Shown here: in pieces, positions 23,641 through 35,263 of the stretch
Numbering within the stretch: position 1 is the first letter of the stretch
How the letters are laid out: each line of letters starts with the position of its first letter
Source of the DNA: Locusta migratoria
Lineage: Eukaryota; Arthropoda; Insecta; Orthoptera; Acrididae
Assembly (NCBI GenBank): GCA_026315105.1
Contig: CM048750.1
Location: 398,907,002 to 398,971,001 of the forward strand
DNA length: 64,000 bases
Reading direction: 5' to 3'
Notes under the pieces: generated by a model
The model's input: only the letters and a program-made list of their open reading frames with translations
Told to the model about the DNA's origin: nothing
Database searches by the model: none
Position numbers and translations under genes: made by a program

Positions 23641-23979
23641 ATAAAGGTAATAAATTGATTTAAATTTCTGGATCACCTGTGGCTAAGGTGTCAGAGCCAA
23701 CAGACTTTAGAACCATTGGTTCTAGTGAGCTGGTGAGTGGCAGATCCTCGGCAGACATGGGGATCTTCACGTCATCTTCCAAAGCAGAGGATCTTGGAGG
23801 TTGTGGCTTTGAAGCCACAGGAGGGTGTTTTCCTTCTTTTTGTTAGTCTTGGTGACCTCTCGCCGATCCTTTGGCTTCAAGGGCTGGGAACATTTCTTTG
23901 CAGTGGCTTCAGAGCCCAATAAGGACCAGGAAGCCCCATGACCTGCAGCGTTGGGGTCCACCAGCCATTGGATCGGGTC

Positions 23980-25300
23980 CTCCATGGCTCTTGAAGCCTC
24001 GGAAAGGAGCGTCCTGAAGGACCCCTTCTGAGCGAGAGGAGCTAGAGGAGGCTGTTCCTTCTCCAGCTAGGGGGTGGAGACTGATGTCTCCATTGGCGGT
24101 GGGGTAATTGGTCCCACAGGTGTTGGGGGAGCAATGGATGGAGAAGGGCCCCCACCCATCAAGGGAGCAGTTTGAGATTCAGAGCCATAGGGCCCGCAAC
24201 GGGAAGTTGCATTTGGGGAGCGGTCATCCCCGGGGAGACGGGTGACGATGCAATAGTTGTAAATTTTGTTGTCATACAAACGGGGTGGAGTCGTTTGTAT
24301 TTCCTTCTCACCTCAGAGTAAGTCAACTTGTCCAGGGTCTTTATTTCCATTATTTTATGCTCCTTATGTAAAGCAGAACAGACCAGCGAGCAAGGTGGAT
24401 GGTACTGCCCACAGGAGATGGGTGCAGGGAGCATTCAGATGGGATGGCCGCCTGCATTCCCAACATGTGGGGCTGGAAGTACATTGGGAGGACATATGCC
24501 TGAACTTCCAGCACTTGAAACACCTCAAAGGGGGCGGGACGTACGGTTTCACATTGCACTTATATATCATTACCTTGACCTTCTCAGACAGTGTGTCGCC
24601 TTCAAAGGCCAAGATAAAAGCACCAGTGCAACCCTTTGATCTTTTGGACCCCTATAAATGCGCTGGATGAAGTGAACACCTCATCAGTGGAGGTTGGTGC
24701 GAAGCTCGTCATTCGACTGTGATAGTAAGTCTCTGTGATAAATCAGACCCTGGACCATGTTGAGAGGTTTATGGGGCATGATACTAACGGCAACATCACC
24801 CAGCTTTTCACAGGGAAAAAGAGCCTTCAACTGAGTTGGTGATGCTGTTTGTATAAGGACAGACCCACTTCTCATTTTTGAAAATGAAGTAACCTCACCA
24901 AACTTAACATCAATGTTATACACCAAGAACTGTGTCTTGGTATTCATGAAAGACTCCCCATCGACATGTGTACAAACTAGGTATTGGGGTGTGTAGGAAT
25001 CAGATCGTGGGCCCTATGTTCCTCCCAAGGGGTGGCAAGGTAAGGGAACAATTGGGCGTCATACTGTGCAGCATTGTATCCACTTCTTCCATGCTTTGAG
25101 ATGGCATTTTTGTGTGTGCTGACGCTATTAATTGCTGTGTCATTTTCGTCCCACGAGGAGCTAGGGAACTATACATCCACCCACGCAGATTTCCGCTTGC
25201 CTGGGTAAGCCTTATACAACTGAGAGGTGGCAGGTTTCGCAGAGGTTGCTCGCTAGTGGCTATTCAACCTCAACAGCCATGCATCTCCTTGTCACGGAGC
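23980..25300 (-). pseudogene. I-type LINE gag-like ORF1 remnant
   Basis: Gag of I-type LINEs coats the element RNA. Two zinc knuckles are legible at about 24540-24440: CFKCWKFRHMSSQC and CWECRRPSHLNAPC, both intact CX2CX4HX4C. An upstream block (24947-24684) with FLVYNIDVKFGEVTSFSKMR aligns with the copy-1 block at 17647-17456. Stops separate these parts. Proline- and serine-rich sequence follows the knuckles at 24430-24070. Confidence 0.75.
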
Positions 25301-25549
25301 ACACCTTGAGATTGAGGGGTTTATTATAGGGGTTTTATAGAGGTCCTCGCGACCCGGGCAATTAAGCCAAGATTCCCGGGCTCTGAAATGTACAACGTTC
25401 CACCGCCGCGCTAAACGATTGTCGTTGAAGCACACACACAGCTTACAGTGTGGCGGACTGTTGGCGCAACACAGTCCACAGCTCGGGACCCTGGGTTCGC
25501 CAAGCCAGTACTCAGCAAAATAATGCTGAGCCCCTGAGAGGATCACATC

Positions 25550-28084
25550 TCTGGTTTCATCTTCTTCTCTTTCTATATAATATTGTCCCTCAGCTTGCTT
25601 TGCGCCTATATATTCTCTTTTTATTCCTTCAATCTTTTCCTTTTATGAACTCTTGATGTTCATATTCTTTTCTATGACTTAAATTTTCACATTCTGCTCC
25701 CCACCTGAAATTTTTGCCGAACAAGTTTTACTAGGTGTTCAGTTTTTGCGTGTATGACTCCCTGCTTTATTTTAACTCTTGAAGCTACCCATTGATCTTC
25801 TATTGTACTCTTCTCTTAACTCGTTTCATTATTGTCTAATGCTCGCACTGAGTTTCACATGCACTCTGTCAATTTATATGGTTCTATCTCCTTAATTTCC
25901 TACATTTCAGTATTTAAAAAAAATCTGTTTTAACCTGCAGTTTTTCTCTTGAAAGTTTATGTAAAAGCTTTAAGAAAGGGGTAGTAAATGAGTTATGTAA
26001 GAATATACTACAACAGTTACATATTACTTCAATGGAAACTTGGAACACTACACTAATTACAGTATGTAGACATTCAAGCAATCATTTGTGTGCTCCATTA
26101 CGCATAATCAATGAAGAGAAGTGGTAATTAAGAAGTATCCTTTAGCATGTACTTTATAGTTGTTTGAAGAGTGTGGACATACATATGAATACTCTTCTTG
26201 AGGATGGCATGGTGGGGGAGTAACTAAATCTGGGCCTCAGTAACTCAACATGACCTCTATCTAATCATCAGAAGATGAAACCTGCGATGAAATAAGCGCA
26301 TACAGAAAATCACTGTCATTTCTATTAAATCCAATTGTATGATCAGCTTTAAATATTTCCCCTGGAGACCCTCATAGGAGACTGTCGTAGTCACTACCTT
26401 TTATTTTAGTATATGTGTATTTTATGCAACTTTTGGCTGTGTCATTATTTTTTCTTTTATTTTTTCATTTATTTATTTTTGTGATGGAGCACTCCGAATG
26501 GATTATATTTGTTAGTACTGTCAAAGCTGCCTATTTGTTTCACTGATTGTTGCAAGTTATTGTATACTTATACTGTCTTTTTTTTAAATATTAAATCTAA
26601 AAATGTTCTCAGGGGAAATGATTTAAAAAATAATAAGTGCAAAGCCAATTTGTGGTTCATGTTTGAAGTACTACACTTAGCACTGACAATACATATATCA
26701 AAAACTACAATGTGCTGCAAAGCAGAACTGTATTCAGAGCATTGCTTTTTCTTCTGGAGAAACTTTGAGCACTATGTCATAAGTTTCTACTGAAGTTGAC
26801 TACAGATCAATGAAATTAGACCATGCCTATGGTCCTCTGTTTTAGAGCAGTTGCAAATTCTCCCGATCTGGTTCTATTGTTACATCCAGTCCACCATAAT
26901 GGTTATTGAAGATAGCTAAATGGTAATCGAGCAGGTCTTCAACTTTTCTTGATCATGAAGGCTCAAGTATTGATCTCCACTTTTGGACTTACTAGAACTT
27001 GATATCGAGAACATATTTGACATTTCTAAGGTTTTATCTTATCGGTGACATGACATCTGAAAAATAATGAAGGAAATGATGTGATCTAAAGTAGAGTTTT
27101 CATATTTTTTCTGTTAGGTTTGCTTTCTGCACATGTGTAAAAATCCAAATCATTGATCCCTTCTGTACCTTGCTGGCTGGTGCTTTACATTAGATATTCA
27201 GTCATCATGTGAATCTAAACATTTCTGTGTCACAAATTGGCTTTAATCACTGACATTATCAAGATAGCAGACACCTGTATCCACAAGGCCCTTCATTACT
27301 CCCACTAAAGTAATATAAATAACACCCAAAATATTTAATTACAGAATAGCAATGAAAGTAATTGGACAACAATAAAATGTTCTTCTTCAGGAATGAAGAT
27401 GCCATTGGTATTAAATTTTGATTAACTGATTTTGCCTCAAATGAAACTCACATAGAACTCCAAAACCTGGTACCAAAAATTTTAATTGGTGTACCGTATA
27501 TAACTAAAACAAGGCCCACAATACCAGAAATTCACTGATTATCACAAATCTGTCTTGACCTGTATAGTTGAAATGTAGCATGTGTTAATGAAAATACACA
27601 CACTCATAACCTTTATTTAAACCTAACAATAACCGCAGTATGTCAGAACAATAATTATTCACACAATTAAAAAGTAAATTTAGCAAAGGCAGTAATTCAG
27701 TATCCATAGTAGTTACCAGTGACAGTCCAACAAACTTGTCAGTTAAAAACAAGAAAAACCCAGAAATTCATTAACACTTGCAATGCACCAGTTTCTGTAC
27801 ACAGACTCAAACACTCTTCCCACCCCCATACCCCCAGTAAACTAACCTTCCTTCAAGCTAATGACAATACCAATACCTATAGCCCTCAAGAAATAACAAA
27901 ACTGACAAAAACCATGCAGAACACTCTTCTGCCAGCAGTACTTGTGTAATTGAAACAGCAAGATGGAAGATTGCCTCTTCCCTCCTTCCTCCATAATGGT
28001 TTTAATAGGATCCCTAGGATCCGAATACTCATCTATAATATTTGCACATGTTCCAGTACTGTAAACATTTAACTTAGTACTATT
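25550..28084. other. Unassigned intergenic or intronic sequence
   Basis: No reading frame resembles a known protein, no TIR or long repeat is visible, and composition is AT-rich. I see nothing to annotate. Confidence 0.5.
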
Positions 28085-28243
28085 CGATGGAAATTTTCCA
28101 CAGAGATGATAAATAATTCTTCAATAGAAGTTCCAGTAAGGAATGTTAATAAATAGGATAGGTAACAACTCACCGTAAATACGAATATTGAGCCACCGAC
28201 AGACACAAATAAAGGACACACAAACACACACACATTTCTAAAT

Positions 28244-28265
28244 TTTCAGCCATGGCCTTCCTCAG
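28244..28265 (-). ncRNA. Hammerhead-like core in older PLE foldback (left arm)
   Basis: The minus strand reads CTGAGGA, an AGGCCATGGCT hairpin, then GAAA, followed by ATTT. AATT after GAA is self-complementary, as AGCT is in the other subfamily. The partner arm has the equivalent at 28532-28553 (plus): CTGAAGA, AGGGCGCAGCT, GAAA. Confidence 0.4.
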
Positions 28266-28531
28266 AAATAGAACATTCATCCACACAATCACTCAAGCAC
28301 CCTCATCCACACAGGTCAGCCATGCTTCTCATTTTCCATCTGACATTTCCTCTGCTTGTTAAATCCCCACCCTTATCTTCCATCTCCACTTCTCCCCCTC
28401 CTCTGCTCCTACCCCGTTCCCCCCTGCCATCCCTTCCACTTGCCATGAGTCAGACTGTGTTGGGCAGCCAGAGATGGCTGACCTGTGTGGATGAGTGTGC
28501 CTGAGTGATTGTGTAGATGAGTGTTCTATTT

Positions 28532-28553
28532 CTGAAGAAGGGCGCAGCTGAAA
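28532..28553 (+). ncRNA. Hammerhead-like core in older PLE foldback (right arm)
   Basis: CTGAAGA, an 11-base hairpin segment, then GAAA and ATTTATA. Helix II is weakened relative to the left arm (GGGCGCAGCT). Spacing is identical to the left-arm core. Confidence 0.35.
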
Positions 28554-28657
28554 ATTTATAATTGTGTGTGTGTGTTTGTGTGTCTTTTATTTGTTTCTGT
28601 CGGCGGCTCAATGTTCGTCTTTATGTTTCCTATCACATATTGTTAATAATAAATTAT

Positions 28658-29032
28658 GTGGCGATGAGATGCGACAGGCACATACAAAAGACACACACAT
28701 ACAACACATTCAGCTATCGGCCATGGCCTTCTTCAGAAATAGAGCACTCACGCAATCACACAGGCACACAACACAGTCATACAACCATCACCTCCGACTG
28801 CCACACTTCGAATCGAAGTGTGGCAGTCGGAGGTGATGGTTGTATGACTGTGTTGTGTGCCTGTGTGATTGCGTGAGTGCTCTATTTCTGAAGAAGGCCA
28901 TGGCCGATAGCTGAATGTGTTGTATGTGTGTGTCTTTTGTATGTGCCTGTCGCATCTCGTCGCCACGTCTTTGCGGTGAGTTGTAACTGTCCTGACTATA
29001 TTATTTATTCCAACCTGGACTTTCCATTATTA
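28658..29032. mobile_element. PLE snapback palindrome with 14-bp target duplication
   Basis: Arms 28658-28811 and 28813-28966 are reverse complements over 154 bp with a single mismatch (28664/28960) and a one-base turn at 28812. The right side continues 66 bp to a terminus, ...ccaacctggactttccatta. taataataaattat flanks it at 28644-28657 and 29033-29046. The palindrome begins at the first base after the left duplication. It encodes nothing. Its sequence (bounded by gcggtgagttgtaa and ggccatggccttcttcag) is PLE terminal-repeat sequence. It landed in the edge of an older foldback of a related subfamily. Confidence 0.85.
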
Positions 29033-29046
29033 TAATAATAAATTAT

Positions 29047-30345
29047 TCTTCACAAGGGATATATGGTCTGTACTGCCAATAGTCACACAAAGAAAGATGT
29101 AAACATAGGACTAGATTTCAGAATGGGGTTCCTTCATCAGGTAGGAGAGAAGGGAAGAAAAAAAGGACAGGAATAAAAGAGCAGCGTTATTCACGACCTA
29201 GGCCGTGAGATGAAGATGGGTGATTTTTCAGGATTGTGTAAGTCAGAAATACCATATATTAGTACTGAGCCATGCCAAAGAGGATAAATCAAGCTATAAA
29301 GAGGAGTGAGAATATTAGTGGGAGGGGATGGGGGAGAGGGGTAACGTAAAATGTTTTTGATTAACAGGTAAAGATATAGGGAAACACACACACTTTCAAA
29401 TATAAACATGAGAGGAAGGCAGGGAAGGGGATGAGAAATTAGTAATGAATTAATGAGTTGATTATGGAGGAAGGGGAATGGTTAGCATAGATTTAGGCTA
29501 GGAGGGTGGCGGGAGGAGAGGATATGTTGGAGGGCAAGTTTCCATATCTGTAGCTCTGAGGGACTGGTATTTGGTGGTAGTATCCAAATGGCACGTGTGA
29601 TGTAACATGGGCCAAGGTAGGATACTGGGTGTCCTCCAGGCGAACAGTCCGTGTGTGACCATTCATGCATTCAGCCAATTTGTTGGTCATACCAACAATA
29701 AAGGCTGCATAGTGGACACATGTTTAGTTGGTAAATTACATGCATTATTTTGCACATGGACCTGCTTTGAATGAGGTAGGTTTTTCCGTGATTTCGGGAT
29801 GTTGTAAAGTTTGAAGAGGATGTTGAAGAGGTTGGCAGGATGGTAGAAGGCTACTCTGAGTGGTGTGGGAAGGACACTTTGGAATGATGATACCATATCG
29901 GGTCATGACTTGATAAAAGTCATAGCTCTGATGGAGGAATTTGTTGAGGCATTCCAGTCCGGGATGCTTCTGGATGGTGTGGGGTTAGGAACATAGTTGC
30001 TGGAAGAGGACGAATGGACAGATTTGGAGATGTGATTAGGACAATGTCTGTAGGGTAGTAGTGGGAGAGGAAAGCATTTGACAGGTTGTTGTAGGTGGTG
30101 AGGGATTTGTCCCTGGAGCAGATACGTTTTCTACATATGCTTAGGCTGTATGGAATGTCGAGAATAACCCTCATCTTTTGTTCTCTCTTCTTTTTTCCTC
30201 CCTTCTCTCCTACTATCTGATGAAGGAAAGGTTGTCTATTATTTATTTATTTCATTTTCTTTCTTTGTGTCACTATCGGCAGTACAGCAGAAAGATAAGT
30301 ACTGACCAGCCAATCTATCTCCTTTGAAGAATAATTTAAAAATGG
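29047..30345 (-). mobile_element. PLE remnant with thumb and GIY-YIG region between inverted termini
   Basis: The left terminus (29047-29200) and the right terminus (30190-30340) are inverted versions of the sequence bounding the PLE at 2113 (ctgccaatagtcacacaaag; ggccagtactta-like). Between them, on the minus strand, is C-terminal PLE coding sequence. A hammerhead-like core with a mutated helix II is at 29116-29140 (minus, CTGATGA..GAAA). The right-hand equivalent at 30222 (plus) has lost GAAA. Confidence 0.75.
29490..30178 (-). pseudogene. PLE C-terminal domain (RT thumb and GIY-YIG nuclease) remnant
   Basis: The minus strand gives IPYSLSICRKRICSRDKSLT (from about 30160), matching the PLE thumb/connector, then GMTNKLAECMNGHTRTV (about 29690-29640), which resembles the second half of the GIY-YIG endonuclease, and DTQYPTLAHVTSH after it. 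PLEs use this nuclease to nick the target. Stops and frame changes separate the blocks. The catalytic polymerase core is absent. Confidence 0.7.
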
Positions 30346-30425
30346 AAAGTCCAGGTTGGAATTAATAATATAGTAATAAGGACAGTTTACAACTCACCGC
30401 AAAGATGTGGCGACAGTGCACTGAG
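30346..30425. repeat. PLE terminal fragment (ccaggttggaat end)
   Basis: 'aatggaaagtccaggttgga' to 'aactcaccgcaaagatgtgg' repeats the terminus of the 28658 and 36281 foldbacks, opposite in orientation to 28967-29032. It flanks the PLE at 29047-30345. Confidence 0.75.
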
Positions 30426-30864
30426 GCATTGTTAGTTGAAAAACTGGTTGGTTATGATAAAATGGCATCTATTACTGCCTGTAAGCAAAAATTTGGACTT
30501 GCCATCATGATTACCAGTGGATAATTGTATGAAAATTTCATATCATATGCTTTTACTTGAGATTGGTCTGCTAAAAAAGATCTTTGAGCCTTCTGCCTAT
30601 GTCCCTTGAATATTCACAACTGCATTCTTGAAGAAATGTCACTTATAAAAGATGCTTAAAAGATGAATCTTAATTTCTCTTAACTAGTGCTGGGTTTAGC
30701 ATTGGCCAGTGAGAGCTATTTTACTAAAGAATTTTTAATTAGCCACTGATCAGTAATGGTGATTTGCATAATACCATCATATATTTTCATACCTTACAGT
30801 TCTTACCTCTATCCTAAACCTCTCCTATTTTGAGTGGTGCGTGACTGTGAGCGAATGTGCATGT

Positions 30865-30923
<59 letters not shown>

Positions 30924-32879
30924 CGCGCGGTCATGCATTTCTGTGGAGGGGTGTGTGTGGCATGTTGTGTGGCATGTGCGCGTTTTATTATATTATTTCT
31001 ATTTTCTTTTTTTTATGTTTTATTTAAATCTATAATTTTTTTATTTCTTTTTTTTCCTCCCCTCGCCTGCCTCCCCACTCCATTTCTAAGCTGCCTATCG
31101 TTATTCCCATTTAGGCCGTGCTGTACTCATCCCCACCACCATGGGCCAGGGGTAATCCTTGAAGTTCTCACATTTAACTATTTTCCATTGTGATAAAACT
31201 AGCCCACTACAGAGCTCATCTATACTATATATTCCTACTTTCTACTTCCTATCTTCGAGGTATCACTCTAACCAATTGTTTGTTAAATAAATAAACACAG
31301 CTTTGGTGGATTACCAACAGATCCATTCTAACTCAAGTGAAATTTCCTTATCGCTCTCACTCTGCCACCATTACACTTATTTCCCAACTGACCAAATTGT
31401 TTTCTTTTTCTGAGAATTCTTTCCTCATGTAACATATTCTTATAGTCTGTCTGACTTTTCAGCGTTGTCGGTAGTGAAATACTGTTACCCATGCTCTGTT
31501 TGTCCTTATTCTATAATACAGCTCCCATTTCCTCTTACACGAATTTGTAATACCATGAGTTATATAAACAACATTAAAAAAGAATAAATGACACTAAGAC
31601 TTGACAAGAAATGTAAAACAGTAATTTAAAAATAATGAAAGGACACAGTAGTTTTTCATTTGTAAATAAAATTCATTTTCTAAGACCTGTGTATTTTGGA
31701 AAGGGAATCGTGTAATTGTCAATGCTCCAGCATACTGTAATTAAAATATCATCAGAGCTACACTATTCTTCCACATTATACCTCTATGACCCACCTACTA
31801 AATAAATGGTAGCTCCCACAGATCAATAAAGTAAGGTTTGCACATAACACTTACTGCTGTCATTAAATAAAGAAACCAAACTATGTGCATGTGTATGTGC
31901 CATTAAACAGTGTCCATTCTAGAGAGTGAATTTATTAACATACACTGTATAGATAATACTGTGCTCCATCACAAATTTAAAAGTTTTTGGTGTTAAAAAA
32001 TGAAATTAAAAATTAATATACAGTATGATGTTTCTGCTCTTTAGTGCATGTCCCAGATCTGGAAATAGGGCATTAATTATTACTCAAAAACTTAAAATAC
32101 ATACATTATTTTAAAGAAAATGTATATAAATAAGTAATTTGCAAGGCTTACTGTGGACACTTAAGCTATTAAAAATAGCTTGGAGCATGCTTGAAACTCT
32201 GTAGATGCTGGAGGCTCAACAGTCACAGAAAACACATGAGTGTGTTTTCTGTCAAACATCAAATAAGACTCCATGACATAGCTTATTTGATGCAGTAGCA
32301 TGTCTGCATTAGATTAGTTTATTTTTATTGTTATAGAATAAATATTGAAATTGTACAGTCATGGAAAGATTAGGCAATCATTACGTTACTAGAGGTTAAC
32401 ATCTTTTTGTTACACAAAGTGATCACACATTACTGAATAATTTGATGAGCCTGTTTCTTGTCAGTATTTAACGGTGCAATATTTTTTTTATGTTTATTGC
32501 AGTGTCAGTCTACTTTAATTGCTATACATTGATAGTTCCAATATGCTAGCACTGAATTGATCTTTCTGATTCAATTATGAAAGTGTACACATGGCTTTAC
32601 AAAGAATGAAACTGAGATTGATGTAAAATCTCAGTATTGGGCTCATTACATTACAGTCTAGTAAAGTATTCTTGAAGACTGTAATAATACATCATCTCAA
32701 TCATGACAACATTGCTGAAAATGGAATAAGACAAATTTTGAAATGTATTGATATGTTGGTTGTTGACTCGGGTACTCATGGAACTTTACAGTCCAGCATA
32801 TTAAGGTCCCACTATGTTAGAAAATACTTTTTACTTGAATTGTGGCACCATCTTGGTGTATGCATCATGTGATGTTATT
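30426..32879. other. Unassigned sequence with a (GT)n microsatellite
   Basis: A (GT)n tract lies at 30869-30920. The remainder is AT-rich, with a short perfect hairpin at 32229-32261 (cagaaaacacatgagtgtgttttctg). No gene is supported. Confidence 0.5.
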
Positions 32880-33535
32880 GTGGAGGGATTCAACAATATC
32901 TTTGGGAATGATAGATTACTACTAACCACAGAGATGTCTAAGGAGCAATGTTGGTCAGGGAAACACACACACATACACACAAATATGATGGCCGCTGCAG
33001 CCAGTCTGCAGGACTCAGCACAGCCGAGGCTAAAAGCAATCATTGAAGGGTTGAGAAAGTGGCGTGGAGAGGGAAGCGGGAAGGGAGGGGATGGATGCAT
33101 AGTGAAAGTTGGTATATATGCCAGTGCTGTCTGACAGACAGATAGGAAGGGAAGGAGGAAGACTGCAGTGCATGGCGGAATGGGAGATGTACGAGAGGCT
33201 AGAGTGTGGACAGTGGGGGCAGGAATCATCAAAGTTTTAGGCCTGGGGGATTGGGAGTGCATAGGATATATTGTAGGGAAAGTTCCCACCTGTGCAATTC
33301 AGAAAAGCTGGTGTTTTGATGGAGGATCCACATGGCACAGAATGTGTATCAGTCACTGAAGGGAGTCACATCGTACAGGGCTTCATGCTCTGCAACAGTT
33401 CCGTCTAGCTGTCTCGTGGCCACAGTTTGGCAATGGTCATTCATCTGGATAGACGGATTGTTGGTGCTCATCCCCGTGTAGAAAGCTGCACAGTGGTTAC
33501 AGCTCAGTTTCTAGATAGCTGCTAATTGAATTAAC
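32880..33535 (-). mobile_element. PLE fragment, minus strand
   Basis: The end-like block 'tactactaaccacagaga' and the purine-rich 33040-33290 segment are matched in inverted orientation by 34640-35050, giving roughly 400-bp arms around a central PLE. The end segment 33290-33535 has the same 'aaagctggtg...ggatccacatggc' order as 34080-34120. Only diverged GIY-YIG-region sequence remains. Confidence 0.6.
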
Positions 33536-33539
33536 ACTA

Positions 33540-33889
33540 TAGCAGTAAGGACATTTTACAATTCACTGCAAAGAGATGATGACGAGCTGCAACAGGCACA
33601 GAAAAAGACATACAGATACAACACTTTAGCTATTGGCCGTGGCCTTCTTCAGAAAGTAGAACATCACGCAATCACACAGGCACACAACACAGGTCATACA
33701 GTAGTCAGCTACAGCTGCCGCACTTTGAATCGTGCTCTGTGGTGTGGAAATAGGGGAGGGGAGAGGGATAGGAAGGTTGCAGAGCATGTACATGTTAGAT
33801 GGGAGGAAAGAGGTGCAGCTTAGGAATGGAGTGGGGAGGCGGGTGAGGGGAGGAAAATAGATAAAATAAAATAGAAATAAATAAATAAA

Positions 33890-33946
<57 letters not shown>

Positions 33947-34520
33947 AAACACTGACAATAGGAGATGTTTAGGACAGAGAGGTAGGTACTGTTGGGTGCG
34001 GAAAAAGGGGAAGTTATCATAGGTTGAGGCCTGAAACATTTCGAGATCGGGAATGTACTCTACGGATAACTCCCATCTGTGCAGTTCAGAAAAGCTGGTG
34101 GTGCGTGGAAGGATCCAAATGGCCCTGGTTGTGAAGCAGCTATTGAAATCAAGTATGTGCTCCACTGCCTGCCACAGGGTGATCCACCGTGTTTTTGGCC
34201 ATAACTTGGCAGTGGCCATTCATCCAATTGGACGGCTGGTTAGTGGTCATGCCAATTTAGAAAGCTGCACAGTGACTGCAGCACAGTTAGTAAAGTATAA
34301 GGCTGCTTTCACAGGTGGCCCAGCCTCTGATAGGGTAGGATAAGCCTGTGACAGGATTGGTATACAAAGTGCTGGGTGGGTGGATTGGACAGGTCTTGGA
34401 GTGGGGTCTTCCACATGGATATGATGGGATGCAATTTAGTTGTCAGAGTCCAGGATAGTACTGGGTGAGAAGGGGTTGGTTACTGGTGGTAGAGGGAGGT
34501 TTTGGGATGTGTGGGGATGT
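33540..34520 (-). mobile_element. PLE remnant with GIY-YIG region, minus strand
   Basis: The left end carries the terminal sequence ggccgtggccttcttcag seen in the palindromes (33636-33652), then a (CA)n microsatellite at 33891-33942, then degenerate coding sequence to 34520. On the minus strand the WMNGHCQVM-like block near 34250-34190 parallels ECMNGH of the copy at 29490. Frames are broken. The CTGAAGA..GAAA core is mutated to CTGAAGA..AATA here. Confidence 0.65.
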
Positions 34521-34639
34521 GGCATGGGAGATCTATTTGTAAATAACATGACTGCTTTCATGGGTTGCCTTGACATTTTATGGGATAGAAAATGTATGTG
34601 ACAGGGCTACAGAAGCTAGGCATGGTATGGTGGATAGGT

Positions 34640-35050
34640 CCCACCACTCTCTGCCCTCTTTCCTACCCACACTCTAGCATCACATGTCTCCCATTCCGCC
34701 ATGCACTCCAGTCTCTCCGCTTCCCTTCCTTCCTGTCGTTAGACAGCACTGGCATATTCTCCCACTTCCACCGTGTATCCATTTCTGCCCTTCATGCTTC
34801 CCTCTCCATACTGCTTCGTCACTCACACCACTGGTTCCTTTAGCCTCAGCCATGTTGAGTCCTGCAAACTGGCCACAATGGCCTGTGACGGCGGTCATGT
34901 TTTTGTGTGTTCTTTGATCAACGAAGGCCATAATGGCAGAAAACTATTAAGTATTTATATTTTATTATGTGTGCCTTCCTGCGGCTCATGGTATGTCTTT
35001 GTGGTGAGTAGCAACCTATCCTTCTCAAATATTGTTGTACCATTTAAAAA
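34640..35050 (+). mobile_element. PLE fragment inverted relative to 32880-33290
   Basis: The segment holds ccattccgccatgcactcca and gacagcactggcatattct, inverted counterparts of 33160-33180 and 33110-33130. It ends near 'ctttgtggtgagtagcaacc'. With 32880-33290 it forms the outer arms of a 2.2-kb inverted structure. No coding frame is supported. Confidence 0.6.
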
Positions 35051-35263
35051 GTCATACAAAATTAATTGTAGGCTGTCATTCCCAAAATTTTGCTATAATT
35101 GGAAATGAGCACACTGGAGCATGTGTTACTTACTATGTACTACAAATTTTATTGGTTGAACTTAATAAAGCATTTTTTATCCTGAATTCAACATATTATC
35201 ATTAAGGTGTTAACAAAGTCTGAATATGAAGTGAATTTTTTAAGGCTTCCTAGAAAAAATAAG

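Larger units (their letters stand above)
19660..25541 (-). mobile_element. I-type LINE copy 2, full length, 8-bp target duplication
   Basis: atcacatc occurs at 19652-19659 and 25542-25549, and the 5.88 kb between has both expected ends: a 5' end (right) with the same ctcagcatt...gctgag hairpin as copy 1, and a 3' end (left) of CAA repeats. Domain order on the minus strand is gag with two zinc knuckles, endonuclease, reverse transcriptase, RNase H, C-terminal region. This order with RNase H is typical of the I group. It is decayed by stops and frameshifts throughout. A poly-G run lies at 21100-21113. Confidence 0.88.
28085..28643. mobile_element. PLE-derived foldback, older copy
   Basis: 28085-28145 carries a diverged PLE terminus (aattttccacagagatgata). 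From 28150 an inverted-repeat structure follows: left arm 28150-28325 and right arm 28475-28640 share 'gaccgacag', 'aattttcagcc', 'ttctatttctgaggaag' and 'gtgtggatgag' blocks in opposite orientation, about 80-85 percent identical. A pyrimidine-rich spacer (28325-28475) separates them. Hammerhead-like cores lie in both arms. The right edge ends where the next foldback inserted (28644). Confidence 0.65.

Noticed and set aside
28562..28966. Open frames of about 70-105 codons mirrored on both strands of the palindromes (also 36350-36756 and 51278-51907)
   Set aside because: The same peptide appears on each strand because the arms are reverse complements; they are non-coding PLE termini.
30215..30250. 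CTGATGAAGGAAAGG as a hammerhead core
   Set aside because: The second helix strand and GAAA are lost; it is only the decayed counterpart of the core at 29116.
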